Of a DNA stretch of 64,000 bases, positions 33,393 through 43,716 are shown piece by piece. Location: the NCBI GenBank assembly GCA_029204045.2, contig CM055067.1, positions 24,254,838 through 24,318,837 on the forward strand, given 5' to 3'. Under the pieces are notes generated by a model. It made no database searches and was not told the DNA's origin. It saw nothing but the letters and a program-made list of their open reading frames with translations. Both the position numbers and the translations under genes were made by a program. The stretch comes from Tillandsia leiboldiana (Eukaryota; Streptophyta; Magnoliopsida; Poales; Bromeliaceae). How positions within the stretch are numbered: position 1 is the stretch's first letter; every line of letters starts with the position of its first letter.

Positions 33393-35492
33393 ATGGTTGA
33401 AGGTGGAAACATCAACCGACCCCCGTTCTTCGATGGAACAAATTATGCGTACTGGAAAGTGCGGATGAAAACCTTTTTAATTTCCATCGACGAACGGGTG
33501 TGGCAATCAATTGAATTAGGATGGTCTAATCCAACTGAATTTATTGGTGATGTTCACACCTTAAAACCTAGGTCGAAATGGACCAAGGAAGAGTTAGACT
33601 CATCTTCTTACAATGGCAAGGGAATTAATGCTATTTTTAATGCCTTATCTCAAACTGAGTTCTCTCGCGTCTCAGCATGTGAGACTGCGAAAGAAATCTG
33701 GGATGTTCTTCAGGTTACACATGAGGGAACTAACCTCGTGAAGATTCAGAAACTGCAAATGCTTACGAGCAAGTTTGACTCTATCTTGATGGCAGAAAAT
33801 GAATCTTTCACGGACTACTATACACGATTGCAAGACATCGTAAACTCATGTGCTAACCTGGGAGAGAAGATTCCAGTATTTAAGATTGTAAGAAAAATCT
33901 TAAGAACTCTTCCTGAACGATTTCGCCCAAAGGTTACTGCCATTGAAACTATTAAACACCCGGACGAAATACGTGTAGAAGAATTAGTTGGTTCATTACA
34001 AACTTATGAAATGACATTTACTACTAACAATTCTTCTGGAAAAGCATCCTCTTCTAAGTCTTCAGGTTATGCGTTGAAAACAACTAAGGAAGAAGACGCG
34101 GATACATCCTCCTCAGACGATGACGAGAACCTTTCAATGGAGGAATTTGAGAAGCAGCTCGCTCTCTTGACAAGGAAGTTTCGCCGCAACTTTCGAAGGG
34201 GTAATTCAAGTAAATCTCCATCCTTCGGAAAGTCGAACAAAGGCAAGGGTACTTCAAGTTACAAGTCAAGAAAGCAAGAGAACTTCTCAAAGGATAAGAA
34301 AAGTTCAGAGGGACAACTACAATGCTTCAAATGTCGAGGCTACGGCCACATTGCAACGGAGTGTCCCAACAAGTATCCGGCAAAGAAGAAGGCGATGCAA
34401 GTCGTCACTTGGGATGACAACTCAACGTCAAATGAGTCGTCTTCAAGTGATGAAGAAAAGAGCTCCACGGCATTCCACGCGTCCGTATCTTCACCCTTCA
34501 TGTGCTTTATGGCAAGTACATCCGAGTCGTTGTCCAACTCCACTGTTGAAAAGAATGCAACGGACAATGAATCGGATGATTCGGAAGGTGAAGATTTTGC
34601 TTTAGCCTACCACAGACTTTTGAGGGATTCAAAGAAAGTGGCTAAGCAAAACAAGAGTTTGAGAGGGAGAGTGCATGATCTCGAAGAAGAAGCAAAAAGA
34701 GCAACTTCTCTCTCAAACGCTCTTGAAGTGGAAAGGAAAAATCTGATAAAAGTAAATGTTTCCCTTCAAGAGTCCAATGAGCGTTTTGAGAAAGAACATA
34801 CAAATCTGGTGGATAAAGCGAATCACTTCTCAAAGCTCTACAACGAGGCTCGACAGGATAACCTGGAAATGACAAAGACCATTTTTCAACTCAAGGATGA
34901 CTTACAGCGATTCTCTTCAGGAAGGAGTAAGTTGGATAGACTTCTTGGTCTTGGTCAATCAAATCGGTTCGGCCTCGGATACACTCAAACTGGAAACAGT
35001 CCAAGTTCGAGTGGGACAGTTTTTGTGCCTCAGTCGGTATCTCCTCCTCCGACACCGGAATTCAAGACAAACAACGACAACAAACCTACTTCATCCTCTT
35101 TGGGATCGTCAAGATCTAAGGTATGTTTTCGTTGTGGTGTTTCAGGGCACATAAGAAGAAATTGCCAGACGGGAGTCAAACGCTCACCTCAATCACCTCT
35201 TGCAACGACTACCAAAAAGGCGCCTCCCCGGAAATCAAAGCAAAACCTTTCAAAAGAAAAGAGCCTTGGTAGTTCACCGCGCAAGACGACATCATCAAGG
35301 AGCGGCAATCAATCTGACAAGACGCCTTCACCTAGGAGAATAACCTCACGACCATTACCGACGCACTCCAAAAGGGTTTGGGTGCGCAAAGGTGAAATTT
35401 ACCCTTGTCTTGTTACCAATGTTTCCTTGCATGCATATGATAGTTCGTCTTGGTATCTGGATAGCGGTTGTTCCCGTCACATGACCCGGTGA
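33393..35492 (+). CDS. gag: Co1 Gag polyprotein with start of protease
   Basis: 699 codons from the first ATG after the primer site. Gag forms the virus-like particle that packages element RNA in the cytoplasm. The N-terminal 230 residues carry the Copia gag fold (PPFFDGTNYAYWKVRMK near the start; ETAKEIWDVLQVTHEGT). A first CCHC knuckle (CFKCRGYGHIATEC) starts at residue 311, an acidic/Ser-rich stretch and a likely coiled coil follow at about 400-510, and a second knuckle (CFRCGVSGHIRRNC) starts at residue 578. Two knuckles and the long size fit Sireviruses, where the coiled coil is thought to bind host proteins. The frame ends just after the protease active site DSGCSRHMT: three Cs at 35485-35487 where two are expected shift the frame, so the stop is a lesion rather than the natural gag end. 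Confidence 0.9.
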   Translation: MVEGGNINRPPFFDGTNYAYWKVRMKTFLISIDERVWQSIELGWSNPTEFIGDVHTLKPRSKWTKEELDSSSYNGKGINAIFNALSQTEFSRVSACETAKEIWDVLQVTHEGTNLVKIQKLQMLTSKFDSILMAENESFTDYYTRLQDIVNSCANLGEKIPVFKIVRKILRTLPERFRPKVTAIETIKHPDEIRVEELVGSLQTYEMTFTTNNSSGKASSSKSSGYALKTTKEEDADTSSSDDDENLSMEEFEKQLALLTRKFRRNFRRGNSSKSPSFGKSNKGKGTSSYKSRKQENFSKDKKSSEGQLQCFKCRGYGHIATECPNKYPAKKKAMQVVTWDDNSTSNESSSSDEEKSSTAFHASVSSPFMCFMASTSESLSNSTVEKNATDNESDDSEGEDFALAYHRLLRDSKKVAKQNKSLRGRVHDLEEEAKRATSLSNALEVERKNLIKVNVSLQESNERFEKEHTNLVDKANHFSKLYNEARQDNLEMTKTIFQLKDDLQRFSSGRSKLDRLLGLGQSNRFGLGYTQTGNSPSSSGTVFVPQSVSPPPTPEFKTNNDNKPTSSSLGSSRSKVCFRCGVSGHIRRNCQTGVKRSPQSPLATTTKKAPPRKSKQNLSKEKSLGSSPRKTTSSRSGNQSDKTPSPRRITSRPLPTHSKRVWVRKGEIYPCLVTNVSLHAYDSSSWYLDSGCSRHMTR

Positions 35493-38400
35493 CAAAAATA
35501 GTTTTCAAAATCTTGAGAAAATCTTCGGAGGACTTGTTGTTTTCGGAGACGGTCGATCTTCCAAATTTGTTGGAAAAGGGATGGTAGCTATTCCAGATGG
35601 CCCGATTTTGAAAAACGTCTTATTTGTTGATGGCCTTAAGACTAACCTCATAAGCATAAGTCAACTTTGCGACAATGGTTTTTCAGTTAACTTTTTATCT
35701 GTTGAATGCGTTGTAAACTGATAAGGACCATGTCTTCTTTTTAAAAGGGGTTAGATCTGAAAACAATTGTTATGTTGTTCCTAATAAATTTTCTGAAAAT
35801 TGTAACTTAGCCACTTTGAATAATGAAACTCTTTGGCATGAAAGGCTAGGTCACTTAAATTTTAAGGAACTTACTAGAATTTCAAACAAGGACGTGGTCA
35901 AGGGGATTCCAAAGCTTTTATTTAAACAAAACGTTGTGTGTGGTGGTTGCCAAAAGGGAAAACAGTCTAGGACTGCACACAAGAACTTGAACCACGTTGG
36001 TACAAAACGGCCCTTGGAACTTTTGCACATGGACTTAATGGGGCCGACCCGTCAACCATCTTTGGGAGGTAAATGGTATATTTTTTTATTGGTTGATGAT
36101 TTCTCTCGGTATTCTTGGGTAGCATTTTTAAAAGAGAAAGCTGATACTTTTGATTCTTTTCACGAGATTTGCCTTCGTATTATGATTGAAAAGAATGAAA
36201 AGATCATTCGTGTTAGAAGTGATAGAGGTGGAGAATTCATTAATTCAAAATTCATTGACTTTTGTACTTCAAACGGTATTAAGCATGAATTCTCTGCACC
36301 CTATACACCTCAACAGAATGGTGTTGTCGAGCGCAAGAACAGGGTTGTTCAAGAGATGGCGCGTGTGATGCTTCATAGCCGGAATTTACCGCTACATTTT
36401 TGGGCTGAAGCTGTGAACACCGCTGTCTATGTCATTAATCGTGTGTTCTTGCGCCCGGGAACGTTAAATACACCATATGAACTATGGTGTGGTAGAAAAC
36501 CCAACATCAAATATTTTCGCATCTTCGGGAGTCGGTGTTACATTTTACGTGACCGTGAAAACCTTGGAAAGTTTGACTCACGAAGTGACGAAGGGATTTT
36601 CTTGGGGTATTCTACTAATAGTAGAGCATATCGAGTATTTAACTTGGAATCTAAGACGATCGTAGAATCTATAAATGTTAAAGTAGATGAAGCTTTTCAC
36701 TTTGCATCTGAAAAATCTACCCTCGATATCTCTCTAGATGATGATACTCCTGCTGTTGCATCTTCTCATAATAATACTTCCAATATTAATGATGCATCTA
36801 ATGGTTCTTCAAGTTTATCTAATGTGCAGGAATCATCTCATATATCTCCGAGTACTCCGTTTCAACAAACGCTACGAATCTCCAAGGATCATCCGGAATC
36901 GAATATTATTGGAGATCCACAAGAAGGAGTTAGAACTCGGAGGCAGTTGGTTTGTGGATTCGCTTGCTACGTATCTTTAATCGAACCGAAGAACATAGAT
37001 GAAGCTCTTCAGGATGACTACTGGATTAAAGCAATGCAGGAAGAGCTCCATCAATTTGAGCGAAACAAAGTCTGGGAATTAACGAAGCCTCCACAGCAAC
37101 ACAATGTGATAGGTACCAAATGGATCTTCAAGAACAAGAAAAATGAGGATGGTACTATCATCAGGAACAAGGCACGATTAGTTGCTCAAGGCTACTCTCA
37201 AGTAGAAGGTATAGACTTTGACGAAACATTCGCCCCTGTAGCTAGACTCGAGTCCATTCGTATACTGTTTGCTATTGCTTGTCATTTTAAAATCAAATTA
37301 TTTCAAATGGACGTTAAGAGCGCATTTTTAAATGGGTTTTTTAAATGAGGAAGTTTATGTGGCTCAACCGAAAGGTTTTGTAGACCATAAACAACCTAAC
37401 CATGTTTTTCGTTTGAAAAAGGCTCTTTACGGTCTGAAACAAGCACCGCGAGCATGGTACGAAAGGTTGACAAAGCACCTTTTGGAGAAGGGCTATACTC
37501 GAGGGGGAGCTGACAGGACTCTCTTTGTGAAGCATTATCAAAACAATTTCATTGTAGCACAAATATATGTCGATGACATAGTATTTGGCGCAACAAGAGA
37601 TAATGATGCTTCTGAATTCGCGGAGACCATGGAAAGCGAATTTGAGATGTCCATGATGGGCGAATTGACTTATTTCCTTGGATTGCAAATTAAACAAATT
37701 GATGAAGGTCACTTGAGTCAATCCAAGTATGCAATGGAGTTGGTTAAAAAGTTTGATCTTGAAAATTCGAAGGATTTTCCGACTCCAATGGGAACTAGCC
37801 ACAAGGGACTTGGAAGTGAATAACAAAGTGAGAATGTAGACGAGAAACTGTATCGAAGTATGATTGGAAGTCTACTTTACCTCACGGCTAGTCGCCCGGA
37901 TATATCTTTTGGTGTTGGGATCTGCGCGAGATATCAATCTGCACCAAAGGAGGTTCACCTGAAAGCGGTGAAAAGGATCATCCGGTATATCAAAGGATCA
38001 ATTAATTTCGGAATTTGGTATCCTATGGGAACAAGTTTGGACATTGTTGGATACTCAGATGCCGATTGGGCAGGATCAGTGGATGATCGGAAAAGCACGA
38101 GTGGTGCATGCTTCTATCTTGGCCATTGCCTTGTTGCATGGCACAGTAAAAAGTAGAATTGCATAGCACTCTCGACTGCCGAAGCGGAATACATTTCAGC
38201 TGGAAGTTGCTCAACTCAACTCATTTGGATGAAAAGCGTATTGAGCGACTTCCGGATTTCAGCATCTTCGGTAACAATTCTTTGTGACAACACAAGTGCA
38301 ATCAACATTTCTAAAAACCCTGTGTTGCACTCTAGAACAAAACATATTGAACTTAGATATCATTTTCTTAGAGAGCTAGTTGAATCAAATACTCTTCAAC

Positions 38401-38504
38401 TTTCATATATTTCAACTGAGGATCAATTAGCTGACATTCTAACAAAACCTTTGGATCAAAAATGTTTATTCATTTGCGAAAAGCAATTGGAATGCTTTCC
38501 TTGA
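35488..38504 (+). pseudogene. pol: Co1 pol: protease, integrase, RT, RNase H (broken)
   Basis: Copia order with good motifs. The rest of protease is at 35488-35718. The integrase zinc-binding start (LWHERLGHL, CGGCQKGK) begins near 35830. The integrase DDE residues are Asp 36032, Asp 36221 (SDRGGEF) and Glu 36329 (VVERKNR). RT begins near 37000 (KWIFKNKKNEDG, QMDVKSAFLNG), with active site YVDD at 37566-37577. RNase H follows (YSDADWAG, LSTAEAEY, CDNTSAI). Visible lesions are the extra C at 35485-35487; a further frame change near 35716-35720; one extra T in the T6 run at 37336-37341; TAA at 37821; and TAG at 38154 where SKKQN is expected, a C-to-T change. Without these the order and lengths are normal, so decay is young. 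It lies directly after gag, in shifted frames. Confidence 0.9.
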
Positions 38505-39440
38505 AATAAACTTCTTTTTGAAATCTTTGCTTAGGATAGGTTTTGTCTTTGTTTTGTTTTGTTCATTATCTATGTCTGTACATAGGACATTAATTGAGCA
38601 TAGATCATAATTGACTTTAATTGCATCTTTTCGCACATTTAGAAATTTATTATGCTTTCGCCATCATAATATTTCACTGTTTCAATGATCATTTATGTTA
38701 ATTAAATCATCTTCTGAGTGATCAAAGTCAATTTCTCTCTCTCAATGATCTCTTGGTATAGTCATTATCTTATTTGACTGTTTAGTCGAGTATGAAATCG
38801 AGATCAATTTTGGTTGAATACTTTATATCTTAAATAATTGATAGCCAATTGAGGGGGAGTCAAAGAAATGTAAAATGCTCAAAAGATGTGGAAAGAGTTA
38901 CATCCCAATGAGGAGTGTGAAAACTACCACCACATGGAGGAAAGAGCTACCACCTCGGTCGTCCGAGTATTGTGTGCAGCTACCACATGTATACCAAGCA
39001 TGGTTGTTCAAATTTTGATTAAGTAAAATGCATGTTGAAATACTTGACTCCGTCAAATTTCAAGGTTGGTATAAGGTGGGTTTTTAAGAAAGATGCTCAA
39101 AGAGCCACTCTCTTCAACAGATTGTCTAGATACATTATCTACTATATTTGGGATTTCAAACATCTATTGATCTTTGTATTTCATTTTCTTTACTGAATTG
39201 ATGATTTGATAAGGCATTACTCATAAGATCAAGTTAGATGTAAATTGAAGGTGTTCAACTTTAAGGGATTTAATTTTTGTAAATTCTCGTTTCATTTTGG
39301 ATATTATTGATAGATTTGGCATAATCTAATTCTTGTTGTATGAAACGATGATTTCTGTTTAAAGTTGATACACATTTGTGCTTACAATCTTTTTCTGGTT
39401 TTTTCTTGAATTTCTCTGAAATTTTCTAAAGAAAAAGTTG
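38505..39440 (+). other. Co1 post-pol spacer with conserved island
   Basis: No gene seen. It holds a PPT-like GAGGGGGAG at about 38850 and a stretch at 38890-39010 (GTGTGAAAACTACCACC, GGTCGTCCG, GCTACCACATG) that matches Co2 at 31760-31880 in opposite orientation, while sequence on either side is mostly diverged. A second patch, GGTATAAGGTGGG and GATGCTCAAAGAGCCAC at 39066-39105, also matches (31620-31690). Confidence 0.65.
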
Positions 39441-39445
39441 GAGCC

Positions 39446-39615
39446 GATCCGGATCGGGCAAGATGATCCGGATCCCGAACGCAGGTATTCTTCTGCGGGC
39501 TGACGATCCGGATTGGACCTGCCGATCCGGATCCCGAACGCAGTTTCTCACTGCGGGTAGCCGATCCGGATCGCAATCATGAACTGATCCGGATCGCGGC
39601 TAGGGGTTTATAAAG
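39446..39615 (+). promoter_or_regulatory. Internal promoter-like module of Co1
   Basis: Six GATCCGGATC-type palindromes (39446, 39465, 39505, 39524, 39563, 39586), several followed by CCCGAACGCAG, then TTTATAAAG at 39607-39615. The same combination, a palindrome array followed by TATA, forms the U3 promoter of the Co1 LTRs. It lies some 500-850 bp upstream of the third ORF. A GTAAGT donor-like site at 39731 and a TTTGCTCACAG acceptor-like site ending near 40112 could frame a leader intron. Promoter activity is inferred. Confidence 0.6.
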
Positions 39616-40449
39616 AACAAAAGGGTTTTGATTTCTTTTACTCCAATCTTTGTTCCAAAGTTTCCAGAGCCTCTCTCTCTAGATTTCATCACTTCCTGGA
39701 AGCCTTCAAACTCAAGTTCTTCAACTCCAAGTAAGTTTTATTGATCAAAATCTCGGTTTTCACCGTTTTTCTCTTTTCCTCCTCAAAACGTGATGAATTT
39801 CTTGGATCAACTTTGTTTGTGATGGTTTTTGATCAAATTTCTTTGAAATAAGAACTCTGGGTAGATTAGTTTTGATTATATGCTAGGTATTCTCCTGATT
39901 AACGGATTTTTAGGCTTCGATTTCTAAAATTTCGGTCTTAGGGCATATATAAGGATTTTCGAAAATCATGCAATTGATCTATTTTTAAAAGTCCTTTTGC
40001 AAAACTAATTTGATTCTTAGTCTCTCTACATGATTATGATTGTTTGGGTACAATTTTTTCAAATCTTTGAAAATTAACAATTTTTTCATGTGTTCTTGAG
40101 TTTTGCTCACAGGATTTTAATCTTCTTAAGGCACTTGGATCAATGGGATTCTCATGGATCATTCTTTTATTGGTCACTATGGTGCACACTCGGCCACAAA
40201 CAAGTTAAAAGAGAGCTAAGAAAATGCACAAAGGGTGAGTTTCATGTGATCAGCGACACAGAAGTAATTGTCACGAGGTAGATTGGACTGAATTGACAGA
40301 TGATGATGACTCATTGCCTGAACAAAGGCGTCTGATGGTTCAAAAGGAAAAGCGTCCGATGCATCGAAAGAAAAAGCACCCATGGACAAGGTAAAGCACC
40401 TATGACTGCACCAACCATCTCGGTGAAAAGGAAACGACTCGCCGACGGT

Positions 40450-41590
40450 TTGGACGAGCACGAGATTTCATGTCTAACGAACCGATTATTCCGGATTCTC
40501 CACCTCGGGAGGAACAAGTGTTCGTTAATGCGGATCGCCTAAGGGCATTTGAGAATCGTGAATGCATTGGTGAGAGGCATGTCAATATTGAGGCTCTACG
40601 AGATCACTCCCCTGAGTTTGGCGTTCTGATTGAACAAGCAAATCTATTCAAGTTGTCGTTTTCCAGAAGTGCTTGGATACTGTCTGCATCTTGTAAGGGC
40701 CTTCTATACAAATGCACGGCACCTTCGAGAAATTGAAAACGGTCCAATGGAATTTTACACGAACATCCAAGGCACAAGATTCAAAATTACTCCACAATTG
40801 ATTGGCGAGGTTTTGGGAATGCTGCCAGCAAGACAGGGATTAATTACTTGAAGGGAAAGGTTTTGACGAACACTTTGTGGCAAATTGGTTATAAAGGGAA
40901 TTTTGTTTGGAAGGAACGCAATCAACGGAGAAATCGATCAGATCCAAAGAACTTCGTCTTGAGTATCGATTTCTAAACTTCATTACTTGTTACATATCGT
41001 TCCAAATATGAGACGAAAGTCTTGAGATGGATCGAATGTTAGTTTTGTATCTCTTAGGACATCCGTCTGAGGCATGGGATTGATATCAACATTCCATACA
41101 TTATTTGGAATAGAATGACAAGATATGTGAGCACCCTCATCCCACAGAAAGAATTCCATTTCCACTGATTATAATGAGGATCTTGAAGAAATTTCAGGTA
41201 GATATTACTTCACCGACTTATCATCAATGTTTGGGTATGATCGATGAGTCCACCGTTGTGAAGTCACTTCCAAATCTGCCCAACGTCACTCCAGTCCCTC
41301 CATGCGGAACGAAACCTAGTAGTGGCACTTCCGCATCACCATCACAACCAGCACCCACACCCAGCGGATGAAGCATCAGTCTCATCCATCTACAAAGAAC
41401 AACAACGATTATCTGTTGAGCAGGAACAGATTTCGAAGGCACAGACGAGAATTTTCCAATGAGCTGGAGCTCATCACGGCAGCTCATATTACCATAACTA
41501 AGAGGGTCATTCTATGAACAAGCTGGTGAAAAAGATGTTCTCAAAGATGGGCTGCACGAGCTCTGAAGACTCCGAATCTGATGACTGATT
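40450..41590 (+). pseudogene. Co1 third ORF relic (Sirevirus env-like position)
   Basis: In-frame pieces give a protein of the type often labelled putative plant transposon protein. At 40470-40660 the frame reads VFVNADRLRAFENRE and HVNIEALRDHSPEF. At 40630-40851 it reads LVRAFYTNARHLREIEN and GTRFKITPQLIGEVLGML, the most family-like part. At 41100-41370 it reads MRILKKFQVDITSPTYH and then a Pro/Ser-rich tail. The frame changes near 40660 and stops at 40849 and later show it is broken. In Sireviruses an extra ORF occupies this place and has been called env-like; I see no clear signal peptide or transmembrane segment here, so an envelope role is not supported. It could be expressed from the promoter-like module upstream. 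Confidence 0.6.
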
Positions 41591-42365
41591 CCTTTCTTTT
41601 TATTCTTTGCAGATTTTTAACCTTTTCTTATGCAGGTTTTTCCGTTCTTTTTAGGACTTACTCTTAGTTCTAGTTCTTAATTTTCGGAACATTTTCTTTG
41701 AAATTTTTAACTCTCCTTCAATTTTTTGGTAATTTTGGCTTTGTTTGTGACAAAAAGGGGGAGAGAGTTTAGAGAACTTGAACAATGATGATTGTGAAAA
41801 TTGTGAAAATCTTGTTACATCAAGGTACAATGATGAACCATGATGACTGCATCAAGGTACAATGATGAACAATGCTGATGTTGAAAACTTTGTATACATC
41901 AAGGTAAGTATCACTTCAACTTCAACTTTGGTTTTTATCTTGTGATTGTTTGCATGTCTCTACTAACTATTCGACTAACTATTTGGGCATGTATTATGAC
42001 TAACAAGTTGATGTTGGACTAACATTTTGGGAACATTTGGTTTTTAATTGCATAGAAGATATGTTGGTTTTTGACTATGATTTTCTTACATATCTGAATT
42101 CTCAAATGTCATGATGATCAGATAAACTCTATCTCTGTACTAGGTTTTGAATGCTAAATATTCTGGAGGTATCTAACGATCTCTTTTTGTCAAGAATGAT
42201 TTCTTTGTGCAGAGAGTACGATGTCCAAGTCTAGAGTCTGTTTTAGGAGTTTATCTCATGTTTTTAAATTTTCGGATCTCCATTGTAATTTTTGTGTATG
42301 GTGATAGCAACAAAAATATCTTTTTGAATTTTCTTTAGTGGATCTGTGTTTTGTCACGAAACCGC

Positions 42366-42377
42366 AAAGGGGGAGAT
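42366..42377 (+). promoter_or_regulatory. Polypurine tract of Co1
   Basis: AAAGGGGGAGAT immediately before the 3' LTR start TGTTACGG. Further tracts of this type at 41755-41768 and 38848-38858 match the Sirevirus habit of multiple PPTs. Confidence 0.88.
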
Positions 42378-43716
42378 TGTTACGGAATTTGAGTTGGCGT
42401 AGTTTCGTGAAAGTCTCAAGTCTTGAAGATTGAAGGTGAAGAAAGTTGGATCATTTAACTCAATCTCAAGAAAGAAGAATTCAAAAGGATCAGGTATGTT
42501 TAACTAAAGATTTTGTGTGATCCGAATACTTCTTGTAGTGTAGAAACACTTGGAAGAATCTTTCATTGCATAAAAATCAAAAACTGGACTTGGGACATGT
42601 TCAGGATCCGGATCAGGTTGTTCGATCCGGATCCCGAAGGTGGTTCGTTCATACACCAGTTCAATCCGGATCGTAGCCTCTCTTGATCCGGATCCCGAAC
42701 ACTGAGTTTACCATCTTCCTTGAACGATCCGGATCAGGCTTCGCAATCCGGATCCCGAACGTTGATGTTTGGTGAACTGTATGAACGATCCGGATCAAGC
42801 ACTTCGATCCGGATCCCGAACCTTCGTTTTTCTGGAATTGCCTGACTCGTTACGACGATCCGGATCACAGCTAATCCGATCCGGATCGCCGTCCGTAAAA
42901 TTCCAGAAATGTTAGGTTTTTGATTCTTATCTCCTTCCTAGGGTTTCTAACCTATAAATAGACCCTATGACTCTTTTTCTAGGTTAATCCAAGGGCGAAT
43001 TCAATAGCCGTCATTTTCTATATCATCTTTACGGCTAGATCCACATATAGAGAAGAAAGGAAATCATTAGAGAATACTCTATGTTTCTTCATCTATATTG
43101 ATTAGTTTGATTCTAGGTTTTCATACTCACATCTTGAGTTGAATCAAACTAATGAATACTTAGATGGTATTTCCGATCTATCTTTGATCTAAGTATTCGG
43201 CGGATCATCACCACCAAAAACAACGATTTACCCCAAAAATCGGCGCGTGGATTCGCGTGTCCTTGTGGATTCAAGGTTCAACCGCTCTCGTGGATTCGGA
43301 GCGAGGCACGTTCGTGGATTCGAAGGGTGCTATTGGGTGAAGACCGTGGATTCGGTCGGACGTCGTGGATTCGACGTTGGACGCCGTGGATTCGGCGTTG
43401 GGCGCAGATCGTGGATTCGAGAAGCGTCGCGGAGCGAGCGGAGAAGATCCTCTAGGAGCGTATGGAAAAGGTTGAGTCGTAAGTGTGTACGGTAAATCAC
43501 CTTGTACGTGTTTTAATTCTAGTGGATTTCTGGTGTTATCGGTCCCGTGGTTTTTTACTCCGGTGATGGAGTTTTCCACGTAAAAATCTTGCGAGTTATT
43601 TTTATTTCCGCATGGGGTTTTATCGCAACGATTTTTGAGTGTTTATACGTTACACCTATTCACCCCCCTCTAGGTGTTTTTTCCCTATTTAGATCCTTAT
43701 TATATAAAACCCAACA
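42378..43716 (+). repeat. 3' LTR of Co1
   Basis: 1339 bp, same structure as the 5' LTR: palindrome array 42603-42890, TATAAATA 42953-42960, GTGGATTCG leader repeats, end ACCCAACA. Confidence 0.93.

Larger units (their letters stand above)
32009..43716 (+). mobile_element. Copia Co1, Sirevirus-like, nearly complete
   Basis: 11.7-kb element: 5' LTR 32009-33359, primer site 33362, gag 33393, pol to 38504, a long 3' interior with a third ORF relic, polypurine tract, 3' LTR 42378-43716. LTR ends are TGTTACGG and ACCCAACA. The flanks TAAGC (32004-32008) and TAAAGC (43717-43722) are a target duplication with a one-base length difference. Two CCHC knuckles in gag, several PPT-like tracts (38848, 41755, 42366), U3 palindromes and a third ORF with a plant-transposon domain all point to the Sirevirus lineage. 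Pol is broken, so the copy depends on others. Confidence 0.92.

Noticed and set aside
40450..41590. A true envelope gene in Co1
   Set aside because: Position fits the Sirevirus env-like ORF, but no signal peptide, transmembrane anchor or fusion-type motif could be seen, and the readable part resembles a plant transposon-associated domain instead.
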